Shown here in pieces: positions 14,567 to 22,040 of a DNA stretch of 29,105 bases. Position 1 is the stretch's first letter, and each line of letters opens with the position of its first letter. Origin of the DNA: a virus. The notes beneath the pieces were generated by a model, which saw nothing but the letters and a program-made list of their open reading frames with translations, did no database searches and had not been told where the DNA came from. The stretch is from positions 1-29,105 of the IMG/VR virus record IMGVR_UViG_3300021964_011278; one strand, written 5' to 3'. The translations under genes were made by a program, and so were the position numbers.

Positions 14567-15068
14567 TAAGTGGTTTGCAGAACTTGAAGCAGAACTAGAA
14601 GCTAATAAAGACGAAGATGAGCTTGCAAGATTGGCTCAAAAGGTTTTAGACAACCATCAACCATCTCTTGCAGATAAAGTATTACAGGATTTTCATGGAA
14701 ACGCTCCGATCATTGATGAGTCTTATTCTGGTCAGTTGCCAGATATTACTCCTAAAGCTAGAATATTTATTACTCAGAATTTGGAAGAAGGACAATATTT
14801 TAAGTTCTCAGTCTACGGCGGGGGATGTTCCGGTTTTAATTATGCTTTTGATGTGGCTTCAGAAATTACAGATGAAGATATTCAGTTTTCGAATTCACCA
14901 CCAGCTTTAGTAGATCGTGAATCTCTACAATTTTTGTACGGAACTACTATAGATTTAGAAGACAAAGGAATGAACAAGCTTCTCAAAGTTGATAATCCTA
15001 GTGCTAAAGCCTCTTGCGGATGTGGAACAAGTTTTGCATTTGATGAAGATCTACTGGATATATATTGA
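14529..15068 (+). CDS. A-type iron-sulfur carrier (IscA/ErpA-like) with N-terminal extension
   Basis: Residues about 72-179 are an A-type carrier domain that holds an Fe-S cluster and passes it to apo-proteins. All three ligands are present: C100 in YGGGCSGFNY and C163, C165 in ASCGCGTSF. The C-to-C spacing (63 then 2) is almost the same as in IscA. An acidic helical extension of about 70 residues (AELEAELEANKDEDELARLAQ) precedes it and is absent from bacterial IscA, which is about 107 residues. It may be a partner-binding arm. Fe-S carriers of this type are known in marine phages. Possible clients here are the radical SAM protein and host Fe-S enzymes. Confidence 0.85.
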   Translation: MPEKHTLSDIEIDKWFAELEAELEANKDEDELARLAQKVLDNHQPSLADKVLQDFHGNAPIIDESYSGQLPDITPKARIFITQNLEEGQYFKFSVYGGGCSGFNYAFDVASEITDEDIQFSNSPPALVDRESLQFLYGTTIDLEDKGMNKLLKVDNPSAKASCGCGTSFAFDEDLLDIY

Positions 15069-15700
15069 TGAAAGACTTTAATTGGATAGTAAATGAAAGT
15101 GGATTACCTTGGTTAAAGCTTGACATCCAATTCAACTATGAATCTATGCTTAAAGAGGCTGTTGCATTAAAAGATCGCTTTGTAAATCACCGCGATGAGG
15201 ATGGTGTAGGGGGTTATAGACATAAAGGTTGGCGTAGCTTATCAATTCACGGTATTTCGGCAGAAAAAACAAATCACTATGAACAATATGGTTATAAATC
15301 TAATGAAGAAACTCCTTACAGATGGACAGAAATTTCTGGTCTTTGTCCTAATACAGTTTCTTTTTTTAAGAATGTATTTCCTTTTTCTTCTTATTATAGA
15401 GTAAGATTCATGTTACTTGAGCCAGGAGGTTTTATTACACCACATAAGGATACAGATATTAATAAGCTTTCTCCTATCAATATGGCTTTAAACCACCCAA
15501 AAGGCTGTAAGATGAAAATGAAAGGCCATAAAGGATTTGTCCCTTTTAAACCTGGAACCATGATGATGTTGGATGTAGGTAATGAGCATGCATATATTAA
15601 TAATTCTAACGAAGATCGATACCATATTATTGTTCACGGAATAAAAACAGAAGAATTTAAGGATTTAGTAGTTCGTAGCTATGAGAAAAATGGGAATTAA
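15068..15700 (+). CDS. 2-oxoglutarate/Fe(II)-type oxygenase (aspartyl/asparaginyl hydroxylase-like)
   Basis: A double-stranded beta-helix oxygenase: the iron ligands are HKD in GFITPHKDTD (H126, D128) and H174 in GNEHAYINNS, and R184 in DRYHIIVHG is placed to bind 2-oxoglutarate. This arrangement matches the aspartyl/asparaginyl beta-hydroxylase and related cupin-like groups. Start ATG 15068 overlaps the upstream TGA (TGATG); a TTG at 15065 is less likely. The length is 210 residues. The substrate could be a protein, a sugar or another small molecule. Proximity to a second such enzyme at 17032 suggests a shared pathway. Confidence 0.75.
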   Translation: MKDFNWIVNESGLPWLKLDIQFNYESMLKEAVALKDRFVNHRDEDGVGGYRHKGWRSLSIHGISAEKTNHYEQYGYKSNEETPYRWTEISGLCPNTVSFFKNVFPFSSYYRVRFMLLEPGGFITPHKDTDINKLSPINMALNHPKGCKMKMKGHKGFVPFKPGTMMMLDVGNEHAYINNSNEDRYHIIVHGIKTEEFKDLVVRSYEKNGN

Positions 15701-17048
15701 TAAAAACTATGTGGTAGGCATCTATGATGATACTAGACACGGTAATTTAACTCTTGATCAGAAAAGGAAAGAAATTACTGAATTTTTTACCAGATTTAAA
15801 TATTTTGGACCTATTATTGTTAAACAAGATATTAACGATGTACTAGATGAAGCATTAACTCATGGTGTTGATTACTGTATAGTTCAATCTGTAGGTCATA
15901 TTATTAAAGATGTTTCCTTTTTTACCTTTATTGAAAAATGGATTAAAGAACAAAATTTCTTTGTTACTGGTCATATTATGGATAAAGAAAAAAAGAATAA
16001 AAATAACCCTCAAGGTTTTAATGGGTATTACGGGCTACATAAGCAGTGTATGCTAGTAAACTTAAAATATTATGAGAAGTTTGATCGTCCTGTTTTTGGG
16101 GAAAAAACGACTAAAGAAGAATTTGTTACTAAAGCTATAAGACATTCAAAAGATATACATGATGATTATACTCCTTTATCCTTAAAACCGGCTGAAAACT
16201 TAACTGTTTGTACTCCTCTTGTAGATGGGTGGAATTTTATTAATACAAGTCTTGCTAATGATTTAACAGTTTTTAACTTTCATCCGAAAATTAGAGAATC
16301 AAAAGAATATATTTATCCTACTACTAGTGCTGCTGACCTAGAACATCAATTATCTTGGATAAATAATATTATTAGTTTTGCTCCAAAATGTGTATTTTTT
16401 TGGAATACAGAAAATTACATAGATTTAGATTATGTAAAAATAGATAAACCTATTAATAAATTATACTCTGTTGCTGCAAGTTTTAAACCTAATATGATAC
16501 TTAATCGTTTTGGTTTTCAAGAAGATACAGAAGTTGTGTTTTATGATTATAGTAAACCAGCTCTTGCTTTTAAAAAACTTTTGTTATCTCACTGGAATGG
16601 AGAAGACTACCCTGACTTTTTAGATTGGGCAGAAAGAAAGTATAATATAGATGAAACTGGAGGTAATGAAACTCAAAAGCTTTCTCGACAAGAACTTTGG
16701 CAAAGAGAGATTAAGTGGTGGGGATCAGAAAAAATCATTAAAGAACATTGGAATCAATACAAAGAATTAAAACACTCATATATTCATTGCGATGTATGTG
16801 AAAATCCTGAAAAAATAACATCAAAAATTACTCAAGATCAAACTTCAGTCATATGGTGGAGCAATGCTTTTCATACTGTAAATGCTCAGTACTTAAGAGG
16901 CTTATCAGGAGTAAAAAAATGTTATGACGATTGGTGTAGTCAAATAAACGAAAAAAATCCTAATATTTGGATACTTGGAAAGGATTATTTGGATAAACCT
17001 GTTGAGGGTAACCAAATAAAAAATTATTTAAATGCTTATCTTACCTAA
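15681..17048 (+). CDS. Unidentified 455-residue protein between two oxygenase genes
   Basis: No known family is recognised with confidence. The first 130 residues (NYVVGIYDDTRHG, DYCIVQSVGHII, NFFVTGHIMDKE, YYGLHKQCMLVNLKYYEKF) have the alternation of strands and helices of a GT-A-like nucleotide-sugar domain. The middle (FFWNTENYIDLDYVKID, KNPNIWIL further on) is aromatic-rich, and the last 120 residues contain IHCDVCENPEKI and VIWWSNAFHTVNAQYLRG. Either ATG 15681 or 15690 may be the start; both lie inside the preceding gene. Overlap with oxygenase genes on both sides implies a joint function. Confidence 0.7.
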   Translation: MRKMGINKNYVVGIYDDTRHGNLTLDQKRKEITEFFTRFKYFGPIIVKQDINDVLDEALTHGVDYCIVQSVGHIIKDVSFFTFIEKWIKEQNFFVTGHIMDKEKKNKNNPQGFNGYYGLHKQCMLVNLKYYEKFDRPVFGEKTTKEEFVTKAIRHSKDIHDDYTPLSLKPAENLTVCTPLVDGWNFINTSLANDLTVFNFHPKIRESKEYIYPTTSAADLEHQLSWINNIISFAPKCVFFWNTENYIDLDYVKIDKPINKLYSVAASFKPNMILNRFGFQEDTEVVFYDYSKPALAFKKLLLSHWNGEDYPDFLDWAERKYNIDETGGNETQKLSRQELWQREIKWWGSEKIIKEHWNQYKELKHSYIHCDVCENPEKITSKITQDQTSVIWWSNAFHTVNAQYLRGLSGVKKCYDDWCSQINEKNPNIWILGKDYLDKPVEGNQIKNYLNAYLT

Positions 17049-17619
17049 AACTATTATAAATTTTAATTTTAAACATTGGGATAAGATAGATTTTAGAGAT
17101 CATTTTGACTATGATTTAAAAGGACATTGTCAAGGAATAGCTATTAAAAGTTTAGATGGAAAAATACACACATTTTATAGAGACGGTTTGCAAGAACACC
17201 CTGATGATTATTCCTACACTGCTTATTATAAGCTTTTTAAACCTTTAGTAGATTTTTTTGATATTAACACTACTAGAATTAGGCTACATCAACAATTACC
17301 TAATAATGAAACACCAATGCATGTAGACTATAATAACATAGAGGTAAAAAATAATGCTGATTATAATATTAGATTACTAACAGCGTTATCAGAAAGCGAT
17401 GATTTTATTTATAGGTTTAAACCTAAAGGCGAAGAATTAAAAGAATTTACATTAAAAAAAGGACAATCTGTCATATTTGACCCAGATATTGTAGCACACG
17501 GTATGATAAATAACTCAAAAACAGAAACTCGATATTCTTTAATACAAATTTTTAAAGCGTATCCTGTTACTCCGTGGTTAAAAGATTTTATCAACACAGA
17601 ACAGATTATCAAGCTATGA
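17032..17619 (+). CDS. Second 2-oxoglutarate/Fe(II)-type oxygenase
   Basis: The iron-binding triad is visible as PMHVDYNN (H97, D99) and DIVAHGMINNS (H156), with R167 in TRYSLIQIF as the likely 2-oxoglutarate ligand. The core strand KKGQSVIFDPDIVAHG is typical. Length is 195 residues. It resembles the 15068 enzyme in fold and motif order but not in detailed sequence, so it is a paralogue at most, not a recent copy. It overlaps the unidentified 455-residue protein by 17 nt and the PC4-like gene by ATGA. Confidence 0.72.
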   Translation: MLILPKTIINFNFKHWDKIDFRDHFDYDLKGHCQGIAIKSLDGKIHTFYRDGLQEHPDDYSYTAYYKLFKPLVDFFDINTTRIRLHQQLPNNETPMHVDYNNIEVKNNADYNIRLLTALSESDDFIYRFKPKGEELKEFTLKKGQSVIFDPDIVAHGMINNSKTETRYSLIQIFKAYPVTPWLKDFINTEQIIKL

Positions 17620-17879
17620 ATATTGATTTTGGTACTGCTTTTCATAAACCAAACGGGAATGCAGTAAAAGTTACTATAAATGAATTTAGAGAAACTCTTT
17701 ATCTTCATATTAGAGAATATGCGATGGATGGGGATACCGGACAATGGTATCCAACTAAATCAGGATTTTCTATCCCAGCAGATGAAGTAAGTTCTCTTAT
17801 CCCTCTACTAGAAGACGCAAGTAAAGCGGTTGCCCAACGATACGTATGGAATAACCAGCTTGAATTAGAATTGGAGTAA
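17616..17879 (+). CDS. PC4-like ssDNA-binding/transcription coactivator
   Basis: Residues about 14-65 match the PC4 (p15) domain: AVKVTINEFRETLYLHIREYAMDGD followed by QWYPTKSGFSIPADEVSSLIPLL, the usual beta strands with K-x-x-x-G-F/I-S/T-L and a C-terminal helix. PC4 domains dimerise and bind single-stranded or melted DNA. I chose ATG 17616 (ATGA overlap), giving 87 residues; a longer frame from 17574 reads unrelated sequence of the upstream gene. It could protect ssDNA during replication or change host transcription. The Myb-like gene follows after three bases. Confidence 0.8.
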   Translation: MNIDFGTAFHKPNGNAVKVTINEFRETLYLHIREYAMDGDTGQWYPTKSGFSIPADEVSSLIPLLEDASKAVAQRYVWNNQLELELE

Positions 17880-17882
17880 ATA

Positions 17883-18191
17883 ATGAGCGTAAAAGCTTGG
17901 AATGACGAACAAGAAGCAGAATTAATTAAACTATATACTGAAGAAAACCAAAAAGATGTATACGAATTAGCTTCTCACTTCTCAAAAGGTTATAGAAGTG
18001 TTATAAGTAAATTAGTTCAATTGAAGATTTATGAAAAACCTGAAATTGAAGAACAAGATCGTTCTTTAACTGTTAAAGTAATGCTTCGTGAGCTTGAAGA
18101 AATATTAGAAATTGAAGTTGAAGGTGTTAATCTTAATAAAAAAGAAAACCTTCAAAAACTTCTCAATGCTATTAAACAAAAGGTTAAGTAA
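17883..18191 (+). CDS. Small Myb/SANT-like helix-turn-helix protein
   Basis: Residues 4-50 (AWNDEQEAELIKLYTEENQKDVYELASHF followed by YRSVISKLVQL) have the form of a three-helix Myb/SANT-type or homeodomain-like unit: Trp start, acidic first helix, then the recognition helix with R/K-S-V-x-x-K-L. The C-terminal half (RSLTVKVMLRELEEILEI to LLNAIKQKVK) is a separate helical region that may oligomerise. The same short unit recurs in the four-repeat protein at 25573. DNA-binding function is inferred; the target is unknown. It lies in a cluster with PC4 and bL33. Confidence 0.7.
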   Translation: MSVKAWNDEQEAELIKLYTEENQKDVYELASHFSKGYRSVISKLVQLKIYEKPEIEEQDRSLTVKVMLRELEEILEIEVEGVNLNKKENLQKLLNAIKQKVK

Positions 18192-18394
18192 TGGCTGCAA
18201 AAAAGAATCGTAATAATAAGGTGTGGATGATACCTGAAGGTGAAAAACGTGATTCAGCTTCTTATCATTTTATTCACGCAAAAACCTTAACTCAACTGCG
18301 CAATGCGCAAAAGCTGCGTATGCGCAAATACCACCCTAAACTTCGCCAACACATCTGGTTTGTTGAATCAAAAATGCCCCCACACTCAAAATAG
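18191..18394 (+). CDS. rpmG: Ribosomal protein bL33-like, cysteine-free form
   Basis: The C-terminal two thirds match bL33, a small protein near the ribosomal E site: YHFIHAKTLTQLRNAQKLRMRKYHPKLRQHIWFVESKM lines up with the bacterial pattern of FY-T-KN-R-x-PEKLELKKFDPxxRxHVxYKEAKIK. It lacks the two CxxC pairs of the zinc-binding form. Length is 67 residues against about 50-55 in bacteria, from a 15-residue basic extension at the start. It is in TAATG overlap with the Myb-like gene. Together with bS21 at 3159 it suggests modification of host ribosomes. I am less sure than for bS21 because the family is short. Confidence 0.72.
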   Translation: MAAKKNRNNKVWMIPEGEKRDSASYHFIHAKTLTQLRNAQKLRMRKYHPKLRQHIWFVESKMPPHSK

Positions 18395-18402
18395 GAGATA
18401 AA

Positions 18403-18858
18403 ATGTCTGATTATGAAACTTTTGAACAATTTCTTGCAAGAAAAACAAAAGAAGAGGAAGCTGAACGAAAACATAGAATTGAAAAATCTCAGTCGCATCA
18501 TGATTTAGTAAATCCTAAAATTTATGAATCTCCTGATGGTGGTAAAACTGTGTATGAACGTAATTTTGGTAAAACTAATCGTAGGCAAATTGCTTCTTCA
18601 CCTGAAGAAAAAAAGATACGTGATTACCTAAATCGTGATGTAGATATGGTAAATCACCCACCTCACTATAACAAAGGTATTGAGACTACAACCTATATTG
18701 ATTCTTGGGAAATGGGTTTTTCACAAGGTAATGTTATAAAATATGTTACTCGGTATAATCTTAAGCACGATACAAAAGAAAAACAGCTTGAAGACCTTAA
18801 AAAAGCTCGTTGGTATCTTGATGATTTAATTCAGTTAGTTGAAAATGGAAAATCTTGA
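18403..18858 (+). CDS. DUF3310 family protein (phage nucleotide kinase-like)
   Basis: Residues about 83-145 are the DUF3310 domain: VNHPPHYNKGIETTTYIDSWE, then FSQGNVIKYVTRYNLK and LEDLKKARWYLDDLI. This pattern (HPxHY...GNxxKYxxRxxxK...DLxKAxxYLxxL) is widespread in phages. Some members are annotated as nucleotide kinases, but the biochemical role is not settled. An 80-residue charged N-terminal region is extra. GGAG at 18392-18395 is 7 nt upstream of ATG 18403. The next gene overlaps its end. Confidence 0.78.
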   Translation: MSDYETFEQFLARKTKEEEAERKHRIEKSQSHHDLVNPKIYESPDGGKTVYERNFGKTNRRQIASSPEEKKIRDYLNRDVDMVNHPPHYNKGIETTTYIDSWEMGFSQGNVIKYVTRYNLKHDTKEKQLEDLKKARWYLDDLIQLVENGKS

Positions 18859-19342
18859 AACCTATTTTGCAAACGAATACGTAAGTAAAGATAGTGATCC
18901 CCACGTTATACGGCTAGTAACACAGTCACAATGTGTTTTAGATGTTGGATGTGGGGATAATCTTTTTAAAAAACAAATTCGTTTAGGAACTTTTACGGGA
19001 ATTGATCTTTATAATAAAAACGCAGATATAATGTGTGATATTTTGGATTATAAAACAAATTTAAAATTTGATTTAATTATATGTTTTGGTTCAATTAACT
19101 TTTATGATATTAAATGGATCGATGATAGAATGCACAAGGTATTCTCACTTCTTAAACCCGGTGGTACAATATGTATGAAAGTTAATCCAGGCGAACCTTT
19201 TGAAAATGGCAAAAAACTAGCATGGTTCGACCGATGGACCGTTCCTCTTGCTAAACATTATGCAGAGTTGTACAATATGAAAATTGAACATTTACGAGAA
19301 GGATCTCGTAAGCGAATTAAATGGGATTACGTAACAAAATGA
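18845..19342 (+). CDS. Small class I SAM methyltransferase
   Basis: The SAM-binding loop CVLDVGCGDNLFKKQI (30-45) and the acidic residue in FTGIDLYN are intact. The usual motif-4 to motif-6 stretch is seen in FDLIICFGSINFYDI and SLLKPGGTICMKVNPG. With the start at ATG 18845 it has 165 residues, a minimal Rossmann methyltransferase; a TTG at 18839 would add two residues. No target-recognition domain is present, so a small molecule or a partner-delivered substrate is likely. It ends in ATGA overlap with the symporter gene. Confidence 0.75.
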   Translation: MENLETYFANEYVSKDSDPHVIRLVTQSQCVLDVGCGDNLFKKQIRLGTFTGIDLYNKNADIMCDILDYKTNLKFDLIICFGSINFYDIKWIDDRMHKVFSLLKPGGTICMKVNPGEPFENGKKLAWFDRWTVPLAKHYAELYNMKIEHLREGSRKRIKWDYVTK

Positions 19343-20775
19343 ATTTATTTCCACTATTTGAGCCTTCTACTGGTTTAACAATACTTTTAGCCTATGGGTT
19401 ATTTGCACTAGTAATGACTTATTGGTATTCAAGAGGTTATAATGACTCAAAAACCTCTTTCTTAGTAGCTCGTCGTGAGCTTAACACTTTTCAAGGCAGT
19501 TTATCTGTTGCTGCTGCTTGGCTTTGGGCTCCAGGACTATTTATTTCTGCACAACAAGCCTATGTTAATGGTTTAGTAGGACTATTCTGGTTCTGTTTAG
19601 GTAATTTCTTAACTCTTGGAGCATTTGCATATTTTGCTAAACAAATCAGGGAACGTGCTCCAGAAGGATTTACCTTTTCTGGATACTTAAAAGAACGTTT
19701 TTCTGGTAGAGTACAAGCTCTTTTTGTAGTTGAGATGATGATTCTTGCCACGTGTGCTTTTGCTATCAATCTTCTAGCTGGTTCAAAAACTGTAGAAGTG
19801 CTAACAGGTATTAACTACACTCTTGCTACTTTACTGATGGCTGGTGTAGCTATTCTTTATTCTTTTAGAACAGGACTTAAAGCAACAGTTGTTACAGAAA
19901 TTATTAAGATCTGTGTCGTCTGGGCAGGTGCTGTAGTATTAGTTCCTTGGGCTATCTCTGCTGCAGGTGGTTGGGATGTTGTAGTTGCAGGCTTAGGAGG
20001 TCGCACCGGTGAAGGTGCTCAAATCTTTGGGACTCCGTTTGCTTGGGGTATTTTTACAGGATTTGGAGCTGCTGCATTTCTGGGTCACATGGGAGGTCCT
20101 TGGGGTGATAATTCTTTCTATCAACGAGCCTTTTCTATCAAAACAAGGTCAATTATTCCATCATATGTAATCGCATCATTTGTTTTTATTGTGATTCCAA
20201 TCCTTATGGGAATGCTTGGATTTCTTGCTGCAGGATTAGAACTTGGTATTCCAAATAACATGGTTGGTACTACCAATGCTATCGTGATTGGAACACTGCT
20301 ACCTCCAGTAGCATCCATCTTTTTTGCATTCATGATTTTTGCTGGACTTGTTGCTATTCTTGACTCTCAGTTTGCTTCTGTAGCAAATATGACAGGACAT
20401 GATATCTTTAACGCTTTTAAAGGTGGTACAGATGATCAAGCAGTTATCAACTACGCTAGATGGGGAATGATTGCGTTAGCTGTAGCTGGAGTAGCTGTAG
20501 CTAATATTCCTGGAATGCAACTTGTGTATCTATTTTTATTCTTTGCAGTTTTAAGGGCTGCTGTATGGTTACCTTCTATGATTTCCTTAGTAAGACCACA
20601 CTGGATCACAGAACGTGGTATGTTTTGGGGTATTTTAATTCCAGCTACAGTTGGTGAAATATTATTTGTAGCAGGAAAATTAGGTTATACCAATACTGCT
20701 TTTATGGGAACTTTAATTGCAATCTTTGGTTCTCCTATTCTAGCCCTTGTTATCAGTAAGATGAATGTCAAATAA
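19339..20775 (+). CDS. Sodium:solute symporter (SSS/SSF family)
   Basis: A full-length secondary transporter of the SSS family, an inner-membrane protein with about 13 helices importing a solute with sodium. Signatures are SFLVARRELNTFQGSLSVA (N-terminal), AYVNGLVGLFWFCLG, then APEGFTFSGYLKERFSGRVQ, and later SFRTGLKATVVTEI and FMIFAGLVAILDSQFASVA. The pattern WLWAPGLFISAQQAYVNG...RAPEGFTFSGYLKERF looks closest to urea-type (DUR3-like) members, but the substrate is not reliably readable. Start ATG 19339 overlaps the previous stop (ATGA). Length, 478 residues, is normal and unbroken. Parts of the gene are near 50% G+C, above its neighbours, suggesting transfer from a host. Confidence 0.85.
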   Translation: MNLFPLFEPSTGLTILLAYGLFALVMTYWYSRGYNDSKTSFLVARRELNTFQGSLSVAAAWLWAPGLFISAQQAYVNGLVGLFWFCLGNFLTLGAFAYFAKQIRERAPEGFTFSGYLKERFSGRVQALFVVEMMILATCAFAINLLAGSKTVEVLTGINYTLATLLMAGVAILYSFRTGLKATVVTEIIKICVVWAGAVVLVPWAISAAGGWDVVVAGLGGRTGEGAQIFGTPFAWGIFTGFGAAAFLGHMGGPWGDNSFYQRAFSIKTRSIIPSYVIASFVFIVIPILMGMLGFLAAGLELGIPNNMVGTTNAIVIGTLLPPVASIFFAFMIFAGLVAILDSQFASVANMTGHDIFNAFKGGTDDQAVINYARWGMIALAVAGVAVANIPGMQLVYLFLFFAVLRAAVWLPSMISLVRPHWITERGMFWGILIPATVGEILFVAGKLGYTNTAFMGTLIAIFGSPILALVISKMNVK

Positions 20776-21382
20776 AAAACTCATTATTCTAACAGGACCA
20801 CAAGGTTCTGGAAACCATCTTTGGTCAAAGATATTTGCGCTTCACCCAAAAGTATTTGGGTGGAGTGCTCTTTTAGATACTTATTGGATAGGTCATCATG
20901 AAGAACCTTTTTCTCTTTGCTGGAAAAATCCAGATCTACTTCATGCTTTTGACTGGGATAAATCAGACTACTTTATCACGTCAATTTCATGTCCCTATTT
21001 TTACAATAAACAACCAAATATTCCAAAATATTTTGAATTCTTTAATATAGCAAGACTATATTGTGATATTACTTTTTTAATTATCGGTAGAGACAAGAAC
21101 ATTCTTGAAAAACAAGAAGAAAGAGTAAGAGGCGAAAAAACCTATCATAAATTCCTAAAAGAGTTAAAAAATATAAAATACGCTGATAAAATATATTTAA
21201 GTACAGAGTTGTTATATTTATATAAGCAAGAATATTTGGAAACATTAACTAAATTTTTTCCTATTGATTTTGATAATCCTTTGATAGATGACATTATAAA
21301 AATTGATGAAAATAGGAAGTATGTTAATCAAATATCTCAACAACCCTTGGATTTAGTAGTAAAGCAAGTAAGTTATGAATAA
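20765..21382 (+). CDS. Sulfotransferase-like P-loop protein
   Basis: The N terminus KKLIILTGPQGSGNHLWSKIFALHPKVFGW has the strand-loop-helix (GPQGSGNHLW) of sulfotransferases and related P-loop proteins. The later FLIIGRDKNILEKQEERV resembles the 3'-phosphate segment (RDxxxxxxS), but the canonical Ser is not evident. Length is 205 residues. It overlaps the symporter by 11 nt. Either a divergent sulfotransferase or another phosphate-binding enzyme fits. Confidence 0.55.
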   Translation: MSNKKLIILTGPQGSGNHLWSKIFALHPKVFGWSALLDTYWIGHHEEPFSLCWKNPDLLHAFDWDKSDYFITSISCPYFYNKQPNIPKYFEFFNIARLYCDITFLIIGRDKNILEKQEERVRGEKTYHKFLKELKNIKYADKIYLSTELLYLYKQEYLETLTKFFPIDFDNPLIDDIIKIDENRKYVNQISQQPLDLVVKQVSYE

Positions 21383-22013
21383 AATAAAAAAGGCCTTTGA
21401 GAAATTAGTTTTAAAAAATCCAGACAACTTTATAATAATATTTTTCCATGGTGGTATGGCTGGATCTTCCCTATTACGCATCTTATCAGCTCATGAGGAG
21501 TTTTATCACTCTTTTAAAAACTTAAATCAGTTAGAGTATGACGATCCTATAAGATATCCTGATTCCGTAGAAGGTTTTTATACAGACTTAACTCATGAAC
21601 TTTCTTTCAAAGAACAACATTTAGCATGTGCTCATATACATTTTCATACACCTTGGGAAAGTGATGAAAATCTTTTAAAATACTTTGATCTCGTTAAGCA
21701 AAATAAAAAAATAGCTCTTAAAACACATGATTTTTCTCTTTATGAAAAGTATAAAAAAAGTAAATGTATTTTTGTCACGGGCGATAATCTTTCAAACAGA
21801 AGAATTATAAATAGTGGAAACCCCCCATTTTTACCTGAAGAAGTTATCAAAGTTCGTATCGATAAACTTATGTCCTTAGATTACGATACCTTTTTACAAG
21901 AATACTTAAACTTAGTTTTTGAATTCAATCTTACCCCAAGAATAAATTCAGTAAGAGCTTTTACCTTAATGTGGTTAGAAAGACAAGAAAGATTCAAAAG
22001 AAGTCTTTCCTAA
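21375..22013 (+). CDS. Divergent sulfotransferase-like protein
   Basis: Residues 17-45 (NFIIIFFHGGMAGSSLLRILSAHEEFYHS) resemble a sulfotransferase 5'-phosphosulfate loop, followed by ALKTHDF (a KxHxF segment common in that group) and CIFVTGDNLSNRRI, in the position of the 3'-phosphate site. The protein lacks a clear R-x(7)-S pair, so the assignment is tentative. It overlaps the previous gene by 8 nt; the two form a pair directly after the symporter. Length is 212 residues. Confidence 0.45.
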   Translation: MNKIKKAFEKLVLKNPDNFIIIFFHGGMAGSSLLRILSAHEEFYHSFKNLNQLEYDDPIRYPDSVEGFYTDLTHELSFKEQHLACAHIHFHTPWESDENLLKYFDLVKQNKKIALKTHDFSLYEKYKKSKCIFVTGDNLSNRRIINSGNPPFLPEEVIKVRIDKLMSLDYDTFLQEYLNLVFEFNLTPRINSVRAFTLMWLERQERFKRSLS

Positions 22014-22040
22014 TGCTTAATTTTCAGATATATTCTTTAT

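Noticed and set aside
6552-21813. T4-type late-promoter motifs TATAAATA at 6552, 8715 and 21806
   Set aside because: All three fall inside coding sequence, far from gene starts. Such 8-mers are expected by chance in AT-rich DNA.
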